Of a stretch of 64,000 bases of DNA, positions 23,191-35,567 are shown one piece after another. Origin of the DNA: Fusarium oxysporum f. sp. lycopersici 4287 (Eukaryota > Ascomycota > Sordariomycetes > Hypocreales > Nectriaceae); contig NC_030992.1 in NCBI RefSeq assembly GCF_000149955.1, positions 638,506 to 702,505 on the forward strand. The letters are read 5' to 3'. A program made the position numbers and the translations under genes. The notes below the pieces were generated by a model, which saw only the letters and a list, made by a program, of their open reading frames with translations, had not been told where the DNA came from and made no database searches. Within the stretch, counting starts at the first letter, position 1. Each line of letters begins with the position of its first letter.

Positions 23191-26100
23191 AGCCTTCTAC
23201 GCCATCCGTCGAGAGGGAGCGACTTGGGAGAGAGATAGAGAAACGAAGCCGACAGCAGGGAGGGCGAGAGGGACGTTGCAGCGAGGAAAAGGATGTCGAG
23301 GGAGATCAGTTCGTGTGGAAGCGCCGTGGGGATTGTCTTGGGTGTGAATTGTCTAGGGATGTCACTTGGCGTTGGACTCAGGAACGTTTCAACGAGCGGT
23401 TCGACGTCATTCGGCGGTGAATCAGCGTGAGATTCGAACGTCGATTTTTCGCAGCTGCAAGACAGGACAGGCGGGGTAAGGGGGTGTTGAGGAGGAAGTG
23501 TCGAAGCGAAGCGGTTTGAGGGAGTAATTCGAAGGTTGGAGCGACAAAGGGTTGATCGCGGCGGGAGTCCCTCTTTGAACGTATACTTTCTGAAATCGGC
23601 AGCGGGCCTGGTGATGGCTGGTCGAGAGTGTAGAGGTGGTGGTCTCGGGGGGTCAGGCGGTGGAGCGATCGAAGGGGGGGTTTAGTGAAGCGGATCGACG
23701 ATGCCGAAATGGAAGCTGGACAGTTTTTGAAACGATGGAAGTAGATTCTTGTCTGATCTGGCAGGCGGGCCAAGTATTCCGATGTGAGTTTTTTTTTTTT
23801 ACTTTTTGAGTAGGGCAAAAGCAGGAAGAGGAATTAAATTAGAGCCAGAATAAACCGTTGTTGCCGCAGTTTTGGTCAAAGGAAGGATTTCGACGAGGCT
23901 GGGCGTAGGTTTAAGGTAAGGTTGAGCGGACGGCAGATGGGAAAGTCGTTTAAAGGAGGGAAGACCAAAAGCGGGCAGTGAGTGCAGGACAGGACAGGAG
24001 CAGCAAGCAGCAGCTGGGGAGAGGAGGCGGAACGGAAGCGGGCGGTTGGCAATTTAGCGGTACTAAGGCTACTGGGCTGTTAGTGGAGGTTTAGTTAGTG
24101 ATTTATGATTTAGTGGGGGTGGGCGCGGCCATTTCAGAGGCTGGTTGGCGCTGGAGTAGCCAGTGAGTGGACGGGAGGGATTGGATGTCATCGGTCTCAG
24201 TTTAGGTGAGTGATACTTTACGCGCTGACATTGTCACTTCGGAGCAAATGATTTGACGGGCTTGATATGACTCGAGTGATTGCATATTAGGTGATACTCT
24301 CTCTGTTTCCCTCTGTACGACAGTTGAAGCACAATCTCTTGAGTACAAAAAAGCCCATGATCTGGAGGGGAAAAGGGGATCAGACCCTTGTGCAAATGGG
24401 ACTGTGCGCGATATGACACAGTCGACACTGTACCGCAGGGCGCAACTGTAACCGATGGAGTCCGTGCGATGAGTTCGAGGGACGTGCATTTCTTTGGGCA
24501 TTAACAAGTCTTCCCCGGTGCACATCCTATCTCCATCCATCCTTATCCATTATGTTTCAAATTAGCCCAAAGCACTTGATCTTCCTCCTCGGGCCTTTTT
24601 AATCGTCATCAGCAAGTCATCGACTATTATTTAGGTTTTGCACAAGAAAGAAGCTTTCTGGAAGGAGGTCAATTGGCACATGAGTCGTGCTCCAGGCGAG
24701 ATGCTGGGCCAAGACCCTGATCTACGAGATACCTGGTCCAATAAAACACCAAAATCCAATGGTAACAGTAAAGTGTTACCAAGCATTGTCACTAACCACT
24801 TCCAGTCCCACATGTCCTCTCTCAGATTCAGGGATCAACAGGGGTACGACGATACTGCCATCGCTATCAGCGTTCAAGCTAAAACAGAAGAGAAGAAAGG
24901 CATTGCTGCCACCGTCACATGGCAAGAATTTGACTTGACGCCCAAAGAGGGGAGGGGGGAAATACAAGGGTCTTGAGAAAGATGATTGACTTGACATGGA
25001 TAAGCCCCTGAATCCGCCAGAACGGGTGGTGTGGTTCCCCTCCTCTTCCAGAAGGACATTGCATGAATGTGCAAGGAAGCTTTTGAACTTTACAGGCATC
25101 CCATTTTTCCTGTCTACTTCGATATAGGAAGCTGCATCAGTTTGACACATCCGAGGAGAAGCTTCAACACACGTTATCAGCAATCATGACTGATGTTCAG
25201 TGATAGATCTAGCTTGTATCTTGTTCACGTCAAATTGACTTATCTCTGGGCTCAATCTACAGTTCAGAATCGACGCCATGTGCCCACTGCCCACGGCGGC
25301 TAGTCACCTTTTCACATTCCCAATCACCGCTATCTTGTATCATGGGATTTGACGACAAGATATCCTCAGCAGATCTTTGCAGGTAAGAAACGCAGCTATC
25401 CGAAGTATTTTCTTCTCATCATGAGATTTTACCGCAAGTCTCTTCATGAACCCTTCAAGCAAAAGCAAGCACGCATCCTACCACTTCAACTGCCAATGAC
25501 CCCTGCCTGACATCATGGGTCCCAAAGCTCTTCAATCTCTCCAAGCTCAGGGGAGGCGCTCGCTAGCTTTTCTTAGAGAAGGTTTCATGGAACCTTTCGA
25601 AGCCGGCTTTTGGCAGTTTCGCTGTTGGTTTGCTGCACATTTCCGCTCCCCATTCGGGAATAGTCAAAAGGACATGCATTACAGCGTATGCAAATCTGAA
25701 ACGCGTGGCTAAATGCACAGGCCAGCAACAAGCTTTTGTGCAGATAATCCCACTGTCAGCATCATATAAAAGCCAAATCGAGGAACATGGACAAAGAAGG
25801 CTTGCATGTAGAATGCTAGAATCGACCAGAATGAACTTGGGATATTGAGGCTAAAACGTAGCTTGAAACATAGAACTGCCCGCTTTTGGCTCGACTTGCT
25901 TATACGCTACTGATTGTCTGTTTATGCCTCAGCTGCAACTATCGACGATCTTTCCACAAAACCACTCGGGGATTAACCATATTCTGTCCATGATCAGCGC
26001 CCCCAGTGCTTGTCTTTCTCTTTAATATCCGAGACCTTGGAACTTTGCAAATCTCTTTCCACATATCGTATCGGCCATCGCCCGAATGCTGTGAAACTTG

Positions 26101-26638
26101 AACCTCAGCTCAATAGGCAGCCTACATCAAGACTATCTCGTACTATTCCCGTGACACTTTACTACTGTACACATTTTGACTTTTTCTTCGTCGATCCTGA
26201 AACAAGGTGCCATCCCGACTTTGTATGTGGACAGTGTTCATGTGGAGACCAGAAGTGGAAATACTCCCGCCCAAAGTCGGGTGCCAAGATGAATTAGAAC
26301 TCGACGCTTTTGTTTCAGGAACTCATGCGCCTCCACAATTTTCTTCCTCCATGTTACAGCCTTGTGGGTGGGTTCTCGTGGCTTCTTGCGTGTCGATAAG
26401 CTTTGGGCTATGGCTTGACGATGTTTGTTTTTGGCACGGTCGATCCCGCTAATGCCTGGTGAAGCTGTCAACAGCACATGGATATGGCTTGCCGAGGTTG
26501 AGAGCCGTGAAAGCTAGGTTGATCTTGAAAGGGATTGAACGCGGGGTTGAGTTTGGATACCTAGTATATGCAAACTTCAGGTGAAGAGTTGAGGCTGTTT
26601 GCGCAAAGGGTATAGATTCCGAGTTGAGAATTAACTTT
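23191..26638. other. 3.4-kb stretch: CDC24 5' flank, then gene-poor sequence
   Basis: The first kilobase is the CDC24 promoter and probable leader; a 146-codon minus-strand frame at 23.4-23.8 kb is basic, Pro-rich and without motif. A run of ten or more T occurs near 23790. From 24.2 to 26.6 kb the open frames are short and overlapping. No RNA gene or domain was recognised. Confidence 0.5.
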
Positions 26639-27263
26639 CTATGGTGTATATTCTGGATATTGCGGCTTGCATCCAATAAGTCGGCCAAAGAGAACAAGAC
26701 ATCCCATCAAAGAGTATGTCACGGCTCCTCTCACTCTTTGTTGCACAACCTCCCCAAAGACCTCTGGTCCTTTCCAAAAAGACGGGATAGTTATCATGAG
26801 ACCAACAAACTGTCATGACAGAAAGTAGCATTCCGACTGTACCTAATGCGCCATCCTTCTTGTCCATGATCAAGCTGATCATGTTGCGAAAGAAGACCTC
26901 TTTGTCCCCATCGCCAGGCTCAGTCCATTCCCTCACAATGAGGTCAACGTCCTTTCCCGCTTTCCCTTCGTCCGTCTTATCTGCGCGCATGTATTGGTGG
27001 ATTGTGTACCGCGGTATAGTGATGATCCCGTCATCCTTTGAGAAGATGGCTGTGCGGTCTCCGACTGTCACAAGAGCATAGCCTTGGACGACTTGAAGGT
27101 ACTCAGTGTGAGTCTCGTGCCAGTGAAGGCCTGTTCCTGGTGTGTTGTCGCCGGCTCTCAAGTAGATGTCAACGACACCCGGCTTGTTTGTTTGGGATGA
27201 GAAGTCGATGCCTCCGGGTGGGATGAAGAGCTTGTCCTGGTTTCGTGTGACTGTGCGGGTCAT
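26639..27263 (-). pseudogene. Cupin-fold protein gene with a +1 frameshift
   Basis: From ATG 27263 the frame reads MTRTVTRNQDKLFIPPGG and continues as a small cupin: GLHWHETHTEYLQVVQG carries the metal-ligand pattern HxH...E, and IPRYTIHQYMRA supplies the second-motif His. After WSHDNYPVF the frame drifts into unlikely sequence. Moving one base at an A5 run (26776-26780, T5 on the coding strand) restores coding-like text (WKGPEVFGEVV, later GRLIGCKPQYPEYTP) ending with TAG at 26639-26641. That ending fits what I recall of fungal cupin homologs. So either the gene carries a one-base insertion or the assembly has a homopolymer error. A 73-nt intron (GTACAG to AAAG) would also restore frame, but would delete well-formed sequence. 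A small-molecule role is likely; the substrate is unknown. Confidence 0.65.
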
Positions 27264-28876
27264 GATAAGCTGCTATAAATTCAGGAGATTCGGGTGAGGA
27301 TTCGTTTGCAACATATCTCTGTATGATTATGTTCACGAAGTGGCAGATCATTCGGAGTGGCTTATATATCACTCAATGAGCCCATTAGCACGTCGGCGAC
27401 TTTCATCGTGATGCGGGAAGCATTACGCCGATCGGGGGCTATTTCCGGTTCGACCTGGAAGTAAGCGCAAATACAGGCTAATCAACAACAAAAAATTCAC
27501 ATGGCTTGAATTAAGCACTATAGTCTGGAATTACTCTCAGTGTTTGAGGAATACCTGTTCAGTTTGCTCTTCCGATGAGTTCGGGAATAGAAAATACATC
27601 GTCAAATCCACTTACCCTATAAATGAGCAAAGGGATCTACCTAAGGCTCTGTTGACCAACACTTGCCAATTTTTAGTGAATAGAGTGTAATAACTCTCAA
27701 TTGATTAGTAGTTGGAATATTGGAATCCTTATGTATGTTCGGTATGAAGCTGAACAGACACAATCCATGATTCGCCAGACAAAAACTATGCGATACTTCA
27801 GTGCACATCCAAAGAAACCAGGGCTTGTTCTTTTCGTCGTCTGTATTGCTGGATTGTCCATAGATCTGGTTACCATCATCGTTCAGCACAGAAGCGCACG
27901 CTATAGATGCTCTGGACAACTCTCAGCCATTCTCATCATGGGCGGAATCATGGTGCGCGCTCAACCGCCGTATCTGGATTGGAACTTTTGCAGTCTTGGA
28001 GTACAGACTGTCAGCTCAAGCAATTATCTCGGCGTTCTTCATCACCAGCCTGTCTAAGCATTTGTTAGCCCAGCGACCTTGATCAGCTGGAGTACACTCG
28101 GTGATTGAGATCAAAGCTCAGTCAAGCAGCATGCAAAGGACCATTTAGCTCCAAAAATGTAACCTGTAGTTGCAACTCACCCAGGATTGTCAAGTCTGGC
28201 CTCATATGCTGTCCAAGTAAGCCCACAAGATAATATGCTGTCTAGATTAAACGATGATCACCTACACAATACCCTACTGAATGGCGCACAAGGCCATACC
28301 CAATATCGACCACGTTCTAGTACATTCTAAGCTTATTCGAGCTTACAAAACACAAAGGAGAACCGCGTATGGTATCCGGTCGCTTACAGCTGTAACAGCT
28401 GAAACGGCACGGAAGTGCCGAAGAGAATAGCTGATCATCTAAGCCTTTTTTGTTAGAGAATCTTCAACAACATGACACCAAAAGTGTGGCGACTGAGAAA
28501 AAGCAAAGAAAGGGTTGGGGTTCTTTGCACTGGGGGAGCATTGATAGTCATTGATGTCTTGGATTGATCATGCCGACATGGGATAGATGTGGGGGTTCTT
28601 GGGTCCTAGTCTAAAGAGGTTCCATTATCCTTAAGCGATCCAGAGCTGGTGCCAAAGCAAAGCTACGTGATTTCGGTCAAAATATTGAGATTGGCATCAA
28701 GATAAGCTCGGGGTCTTTGGCATTGTTCATTGACTGGCTACAATCGAGGTGAAACTCTTTTGAAGAACAACTATCCCAAGCGTCACGTTCGTAGAGTCAT
28801 CCATGCTCTCGGAATGCCCTACAATTTAATGATCTTTCCCCAGTTCCCGGTTTTCAGCTCTAAATCCTCTCTGAGC
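27264..28876. other. Gene-poor stretch with possible short relics
   Basis: Short frames occur on both strands, the largest about 120 codons. One minus-strand frame at 27641-27919 has plausible composition but no upstream continuation, because stops interrupt it. It could be debris of an old gene. Nothing firm was identified. Confidence 0.4.
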
Positions 28877-29866
28877 TCAGACGATTGCCACAAAACTCCG
28901 TTCAGATCTCCTACTCGTAACATCCTGGATGTGCGGAGGGCAGACTTCTGCTACTGGTCTACACTCATGGCACAGGCTTTGAAGCACTGCGCGAAGCAGA
29001 CGAAGCGCCTCTCCGATCAGAAGAGGCACTTTTGCCATGGGACACATTGCCAAAGTTACCTTATAGCCAGGCTGAACGACCTGCTCCCATTGTGAAGAGG
29101 AAACAAAGTCACGGTCGGGAGCGGGGGGGTTCATACTGTCCCTCTATGGCATGAGAACCAGTGACGTCCATACGCCCCAGAGCTACCATGATAAGCTCCT
29201 CTACTCCATGGGATCGCATTAAATCTACTCCCAATTCTGGACAAACCCTCCAGGTCTGGGCGAGATGGAATGGTAGTGTGAATTTCCGACCAGCGGAGTT
29301 CGTGAACTTGATAGGGTTCGCTCACATCTTACCACACTTCCTGCTGATGTATTTATAGAGTTCGCATACGCGGAATGTTTCAGATCTTCTGTAGTGGTAT
29401 CTCCTTCGACCTGAACATTTTGCTGTACTTTCTTCTCGACTGCCTTCTGGTACCTAGGCCCCTGATCCCCCGGCTCAACACTTGATGCCACTTGACGAGT
29501 AATAATACGTCTATGCTCAGCGCTGATATCGGATTGTGATTCATCTCTAACGCGGTCATCTTGAGATGTTTCCACAGTGGCTGTATTTCCTAATGGCCTG
29601 AATAGGGCTTGGAGGTCCTCTCCGATCCCATTGCCATCACGATAGCCTCGTCACTCATCTCAATTGCAGTCAAACGAGCTCGTGCACGATCAACAACCTG
29701 AGAAAGCTTCTTCTCTTACAAGATATCAGCCACTTGTTCATTCATAGTCTGTGATCTCAGTTGGTGAAGTTATTATCTCTGGTTGTTTCTCTGCTCTGAT
29801 CTTGGCCGAATTATGGTCGTCGACGTGACCATCTCCTGGATCTGGTGATGGCTTCTTCTTCGCCTG
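28877..29866 (-). pseudogene. Decayed gene with a fungal ubiquitin-like (ULD-type) domain
   Basis: Coding-like text is scattered over three minus-strand frames. It runs from QAKKKPSPDPGDGHVDDHN, through NEQVADIL (stop) EKKLSQVVDRARARLTAIE, a frame change, GNGIGEDLQALFRPLGNTA, a long open part with ISAEHRRIITRQVAS, then a stop. The end is ANPIKFTNSAGRKFTLPF and HLAQTW, GVEELIMVALGRMDV, a shift at a C7 run, and QWEQVVQPGYKVTLAMCPM. The last three blocks follow the pattern of the ubiquitin-like domain found in many Fusarium proteins (F-x-D/S-A-x-G-R-K-F; M/V-E-E-L-I; W-E-x-x-V-x-P-x; M-x-M). At least two stops and two or more shifts show it is dead. Exact ends are uncertain. It lies immediately downstream of the kinase fusion gene on the same strand. 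Confidence 0.6.
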
Positions 29867-30153
29867 GCGAAAATAACCGGATTATTTATGGCTCCATATT
29901 GGGTAATGATGTATTTGGAGGATCATGTTATTTGCGTCGACTGTGGTTCAAGCAATGTTCTATTGGTCACCCTCAATACACTTTAGGGAAGTTCGTCATC
30001 CAAAGCATGGAGTGCAAATGTGTAGATTGTTCTAAATGTCTTCCAAAATGCTCAACATAAAATTTCATCCCAAATATTACATATCTGCATATAGAGCATT
30101 CTTCTGCGATCGTCCCATGTCGGAGGTTGGGTAACTCACCAAACAGTAGCAGA

Positions 30154-33100
30154 TCAAGAGAGTTGCTTCTTGCGGCTGGTCCCAAATATGACAACAGCAT
30201 CATTCATCCCTCGAGGCAATGTCTGTATCGGACCTTTCTTTCTTGCTTTACTCTTTTCCAGTCTCTGCGGCATCTTCGGGCATATCTCGGGTACAATCTT
30301 GCAATTCTGGCAGGGCTCAAACAAATGAGCATCCTCACACGACCAAACCAGATTCTGATAGCATCCGGATGCCGAGAGTCCTCTGATGCAACGTAGACTC
30401 ACAGCAAGATATGTGTTGCTACGGCCACCTGGCAGAGGAGACCATTGCCGACACACCTGGTCTGGTTGCTCCGGGACTATCAAGTCGCCAATCTCCTGTG
30501 CGAAGAAGACGGGGATCGAATCTGTGAATGGTAACCAACAGGGCGGAGAGCTGAACATCCGGGAAGCAAGGACTTGTCTCCGTTGGCTCACAGCCCTCTC
30601 AAGCCCATCTACGAGTTCAAGCCAGTCCCACCCCTTGATACTGCAGCGACCCAGCGACAAGGTGCCACGGGCGCCCTCGTCACTGCTCGCATTGATACTC
30701 CTCGTCTTTTGAATTCGGCCATATAACCTCTTGATAATACCCGAGATTTTAATATCTGAGGGATCCTCATCGGCCATCTTCTCGATAGCAATGCGCTCTG
30801 AATAACTCCTATTGGCGAGGACGTTGAATGCAGCGGCGCCTCCGTCTGCACTCGCAGTGGCGTACTGAATGCCTCGCAGACCTTCTCGCTGTGCCCATAT
30901 ATTGAACAACTCAAGGATCATCGATAGTTGGGAGACCATCCAGGCGCGTTCGTTCTGACTTTGGGTGTCATAGATAATGACTGGCATGTTCTGCGAGATC
31001 CGCAGGACTTGCTTGTAGGTCAGATCCTTCTGGTCATCAAGCTCACGCTTATGGCCGGTTCTTAGCCTGAACCCTATCGAACCCTCTGCTTTAGCACCCC
31101 CTGCACTAGAGCCCAGAGTAAGCGAGTTCACCGATGCCTCTATGTTGGGCTTTTCGACCTCTGCATGTGAGTATTGTGGTTCATTGTGATATTGGCGGCG
31201 GGCCTCGGTACCCAACTGCACCATAGCCTTTTCACAGTACCCCAAAACTGTGATTGATGTTCTCAGAGTGTCGTAGACCGGAATTTTGGTCCACAATGGA
31301 CCACCATTTCTGTCGGGAGGGATTGCTGGGTCTCGATCTCCCTCGTCATCTAAGGTCTTCTCTTTCAAATGCCATTGGATAACAGGCTGTCGGCCGGGGA
31401 GCGCCTTATAAGAAGTTGGGTAGAGGAAAAAGGAGATACCATCGAGGTAGATACCAGTTGCATTGCCCTTGTCGTCCTCCAGGCTGACATCGCAAATTAT
31501 CTCAGCCAGCTCAAGCATGGCATCAAAGGGCATCTGCAAGCCGAAGACACCTGGGTGAACTGGAACCTCAAAGCCCTCGGCCATGACCGTCGAAGGGAAC
31601 AGAGGGGTCCAACAAGTGCCCGGTGTGCCATGCTCTAGAGGTTTCAATTCTTCCAGTGAAATATGAAACACGTGGACCTCATCTCCGACACTTGGTGCAT
31701 GTAGGAAGCTAACCGAAGAACTGGTTGTCTTCTTCGGCTCGGGCAGTCGGAAGGTCGCTACGATCCAGCAAAGAAACTGTGAAAATATTGATATCTGAGT
31801 TGGAGAGCCTTTGAAGAGCACTACTGGAGTATCTTCAGAGTCTCCACTCATGAACAATGGCCGGTTAACTGCAGGTTCTTTCGGAACTTGGGTGTCTTGA
31901 CGTCGTCAGTATCACTACTATAAACGAGGAGAAGTAGAACCCACCTGTCGAAGGTAGCTTTTGAACAAGAAATGCTTCTAGATCTTCCAGAAACACTGTG
32001 CCGTTATCTTTCCAGGTTGCTGAAACATATTCCTGGCAGCAAACCGCCAAAGAATTTGAAGAAGTTCCTGTTATAGTGAGGATTGGGCCAAGATCATTGC
32101 TGCCGTCTAGTTCTTCCTGTACACAAACTGGAACCTGCCAGCGAACAAGAAACTTGACCAGGCAGGTGTCTGTGTCATCGAAACTCTCCAAGGCTTCAAA
32201 TACCTTCGTTTCAATCATCTGCGCAGCCGCCAAGCCACTCTTCTTGTCAGCATTTAAGAGCTTTTCGGGTGAGAATTCCTTCTTTCCAGAAAGAGTCTCA
32301 TCAACCGTCATTGAATGTGGTTTTCTGATGACCAGGCCAGCGTCGTCAATCTGTCGGACTCGTATAGATTGGCGTTGACTCTGGTGGCTACGCTCTGTGA
32401 ACTTTTGCGTAAGCCTTAATCGACTCTGGCGCGAATATGTATATTTTCTGTCAACCACATGTGCCTCGACTGCGATGAGCGCTTTTGGTGGTGTTTTGCG
32501 GGGGCCAGGTGTGGGCTTCGCGATGTAGTCCCTATGATTATCATCCTGGACTCTCTGGTCGACACCTTTAAATTTCTCGAGCAGCTCACTGGTGGAGGCT
32601 CTTTTCACATCTTCTGTTCGTACAACGATCATGTATTTCTCGATGATGTCCAGAATATCATGAACGTAGTTTGTGCATGACTCGTGATGGTCAAGTCTTC
32701 GAATGAACTAACGAAGTATGTCAGCTGCTCATCTAAATTTCTCCGGAGGTTGCGGTATCCCTCTCCACGCTGACATACACTTAATACTTGTGGCTTGACT
32801 GTAAATCGACGCAACTCATCGTCCTCTAGTTTGACAATTGCAAAGAAGCTATCAGTCTTCATGATACCCGAAGTGTCCTCTGTCAGTCGAGCATCTGCGA
32901 ATGCCTCAGAAAGCTCCCAGCCCCCTAAAAGCCAGCAGACCATCTCAAGTAAAACACAACCGAAAGACCATATATCGGAAGATCGTGACATAAATTCACC
33001 CTCGATATCAATCTCTGGAGGCGCATAGGTGTATGTGTAACCCACGTTGGTGTTTTTTGTGAAAGACCTGCTACGCTCCCGGTGAAATTTGGTAAGCCCA

Positions 33101-34314
33101 AAATCTGCCAGAACAAGTAAGCCATGAGGTTCATCATCCAATTCAAACCAAAGTATGTTCTCGGGCTTAATATCCCCATGCCGACCATAGGACTGTACGC
33201 CTTGGGAATCGTGAATAGCATCCAAGGCCGCAAGCAAACCGAGAGTTTGTGTAGACATCCAACGGATGACGTCGAGATCTCGGTTTCCAGTCTTTGAAAA
33301 AGGGTCAGATTTCCAGAACTCGTAGAGATTGCAAGAAGCCCAAGGTAATATCATGTGATATCTGTCATGTAGCTCAAAGGTCGCCAGAAGTTGAATGATA
33401 TGCCGATGGCCGACACCATTGAATCGTTGAAGCCCTTCAACTTCATTGTCGAATTCAGAACGGTCCTCAAGCCTGAGTATTTTGAGGGCAAAATGCCTTT
33501 CGCGGCAGATTTCTAGCAGTAATTTGTTAGATCATCTTATTTTAGCACATCGCTAGAACGCTGACCAACTCACCACCCCTCGGAGAACCTTCTCAAATTC
33601 GTGAGAAGATTTGTCGATTTTGATAGGTTGAATTGTTGAATAGCCACCTTGAGTTATATGCCTGCCGAATTTCTTCAGTCCAACCTCAGACCCGTTGAGA
33701 CGACACCAAGGTAAAATTGTCCTCCGGTGGAAAACGTGATGAAATACCGGGATATTGTCTCTGGGAGCATGAAAGAAAGGGGCCGTGAACCTCCATTGAC
33801 ACATTTCAAAGGACTCCAATTGATAGGGACGAAATCTTCTGAAGCAGCCAAGGGGATTTTCATCGCCTTCCTTTCGAAATACAGCATTCTGTCTTATATC
33901 CAGAGTGAGGGGAAGGTCATCGTCACAGACTCGATGTTGGATGAATTCGTGAACTTTCCCTTCTTTTTCAATCATGACCAGAATTGCAAAAATCCTCAGG
34001 TACGTCTTTTGACCTGAAGGCATTTTAAAAGGCATTTCCTTGTACGCATCAGCCTCATCGGCGTACAACGGTCCAATTTGATCTGCATATTGTGATGCAA
34101 GATCCCCGTACTCTTTTTTTAGATGGGCCTCAATGCACGCCTTGTTCAAGATCCTTGACAGGGTTAAGAATGGCAGGAATGTCTGATAGTAGTAGTCTGC
34201 GCATTCTATAGAAGAAGATCGTAAGCGGTCCGCAAGGTTATTGGAGTTCTCGAGGCTGTAAGGGTCCAGAGTTTCATCGTTAACTGAGAGTGTAGGAATA
34301 TTTATATCGTCCAT
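30154..34314 (-). CDS. Large protein kinase fusion protein (non-RD kinase with unknown flanking domains)
   Basis: Four exons, 34314-33570, 33512-32779, 32707-31945 and 31895-30154, give 1327 residues; introns are 57, 71 and 49 nt and each restores one frame. Residues 1-220 form an unknown helical domain that recurs before kinases in Fusarium proteins (from memory). The kinase spans about 220-500: glycine loop GGYSTIQPIK, ATP lysine in FALKIL (about K259), catalytic loop RHGDIKPENIL (D about 362), DFGLTKF (D about 385), APPEID, and SSDIWSFGCVLLEM. The HRD arginine is glycine, so it is a non-RD kinase. The remaining 800 residues have no domain I can name but stay open; they include VIIYDTQSQNERAWMVSQLS and ADGGAAAFNVLANRSYSERI. 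Such multi-domain kinases are variable among strains, and a role in allorecognition or stress signalling is only inference. It may equally be annotated as two or three separate genes if the splice sites are missed. Confidence 0.75.
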
Positions 34315-35306
34315 GGTGTGCAGGATGAAACTCGTAGTGGAGCAACGAGACTTGTGTCTTGTGCACCGTTTTGCAGTATTTGAGGAGGGCAAAGACAGAT
34401 ATGACAAGAGATAGGCTTGGGGAAAGGGTCAGGGACCTGGTCAATTTCAGGGAAGTTGCCAAGTCCTAGATGAGGGGGTAGGAAAAAGAGCGGCTGAAGT
34501 AAACAGTGCATAAGTCTCATGATAACCACCCTCTACTACCAATAGAAAGGACCTGGGAAAGTCATATCAGCTGTGGCTGCAGCTCATCCATGTCAAGTCA
34601 GCACATCGCAGCTTAATCCGTAAGAAGACTACCTACACCATTTTCAAGAAATGGGAAATCAAGTTGAAATGTATAGAAAGCACAAAGCGCAGGCCAGAAC
34701 GTTCTACGTCACTGTTTAGGCTTAAAGGCCCGAAAAGCGCCTGGGCGCTGACACCATCACTATTAGAATATGCGAGAGACGTCAATGTAGTAGTGCCACG
34801 TATCAATACATACCTTATGCAGCCACATTAACATCCCAGCTCGAATGTCAGCATCTCATTTCTTTTTGAGTGGCAGCCTTGTCACAAGCACGAAAACATA
34901 GGTACAGGTCACCTGACAGAGATATCACGATAGACACGCGGTGCTTGGTGTGATTGTGTCTGATATTAACCAATCACTGCCGATATGAAAGCTAACGAGA
35001 ATGAAATTTCAGGACGTTGGCCCTCTTCGCGCTATACTCTTCAATAAAGTATCACATATTTCCGAGATAAGAGATTTTGACCTTTGAAGAAGCGAATGAG
35101 CGTCTAGCTATGAACCCTACGAGAGACACCTATCACTCCTATGCGGAAATGTAGCGGAGCTCGAAGCGGAGTTCGCTTGCCTTGGGTCTATTCACCTTCG
35201 GATACTGCAACTCCTTCACTTACAAGCTGGAGTTAAGGATACCTGTTCGGAGTTAAGACACAGGTCCCCTCTCCAGACTACAACTATACATTGCATCTTT
35301 CCGGGG
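34315..35306. other. Kinase promoter side and boundary of the copia-like remnant
   Basis: Holds the kinase gene's 5' flank. A repeated GGAGTTAAG lies near 35229 and 35251, close to the stop of the copia-like fragment. No gene was recognised. Confidence 0.5.
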
Positions 35307-35567
35307 TTAATTTTCGGCGATAGCGATCATGTTATATGCGGTTAATTCTCCAGTGCAGTTACCTCGGATGGAGACGGCAGCTTTTGCCGCCCTGATCTTT
35401 TGATCCATAGTCTGCTGTTCCTCGGGAGGGTAATCACCAAAGACAGCATCTTCGAGGCCATTGATCCGAAGAATGGCCTTCTGAGCTGGGCAATATTGCT
35501 CCCAATTGGAGGGGCCGCCTAGCTTGAGCTCTTGCGGAAGGAAAAGAGTATTCTCCTCAATCGTCAT
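35307..35567 (-). mobile_element. Short Ty1/copia-like gag N-terminal fragment
   Basis: An 86-codon minus-strand frame begins MTIEENTLFLPQELKLGG and continues PSNWEQYCPAQKAILRINGL, with later GDYPPEEQQTMDQKIRAA. The pattern L-x-G-x-x-N-W-x-x-(Y/W) then an alternating helix resembles the start of copia-type gag proteins in ascomycetes. It stops at TAA where such a gag would continue, and no protease, integrase or reverse transcriptase motifs follow, so it is a stub at most. Its ATG overlaps the ATG of the divergent aldo-keto reductase within CATG. It could instead be a small host gene derived from gag. Confidence 0.4.

Noticed and set aside
23425..23445. GTTCGAATC-like tRNA B box on the minus strand
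   Set aside because: Flanking bases do not form a T-stem, and no A box is found at the right distance.
23378..23818. 146-codon frame upstream of CDC24
   Set aside because: Lies in the CDC24 promoter/leader, Pro/Arg/Ser-rich without motif.
27641..27919. 92-codon minus-strand frame with coding-like text
   Set aside because: Stops lie immediately upstream in the same frame, no splice structure rescues it, and I recognise no family.
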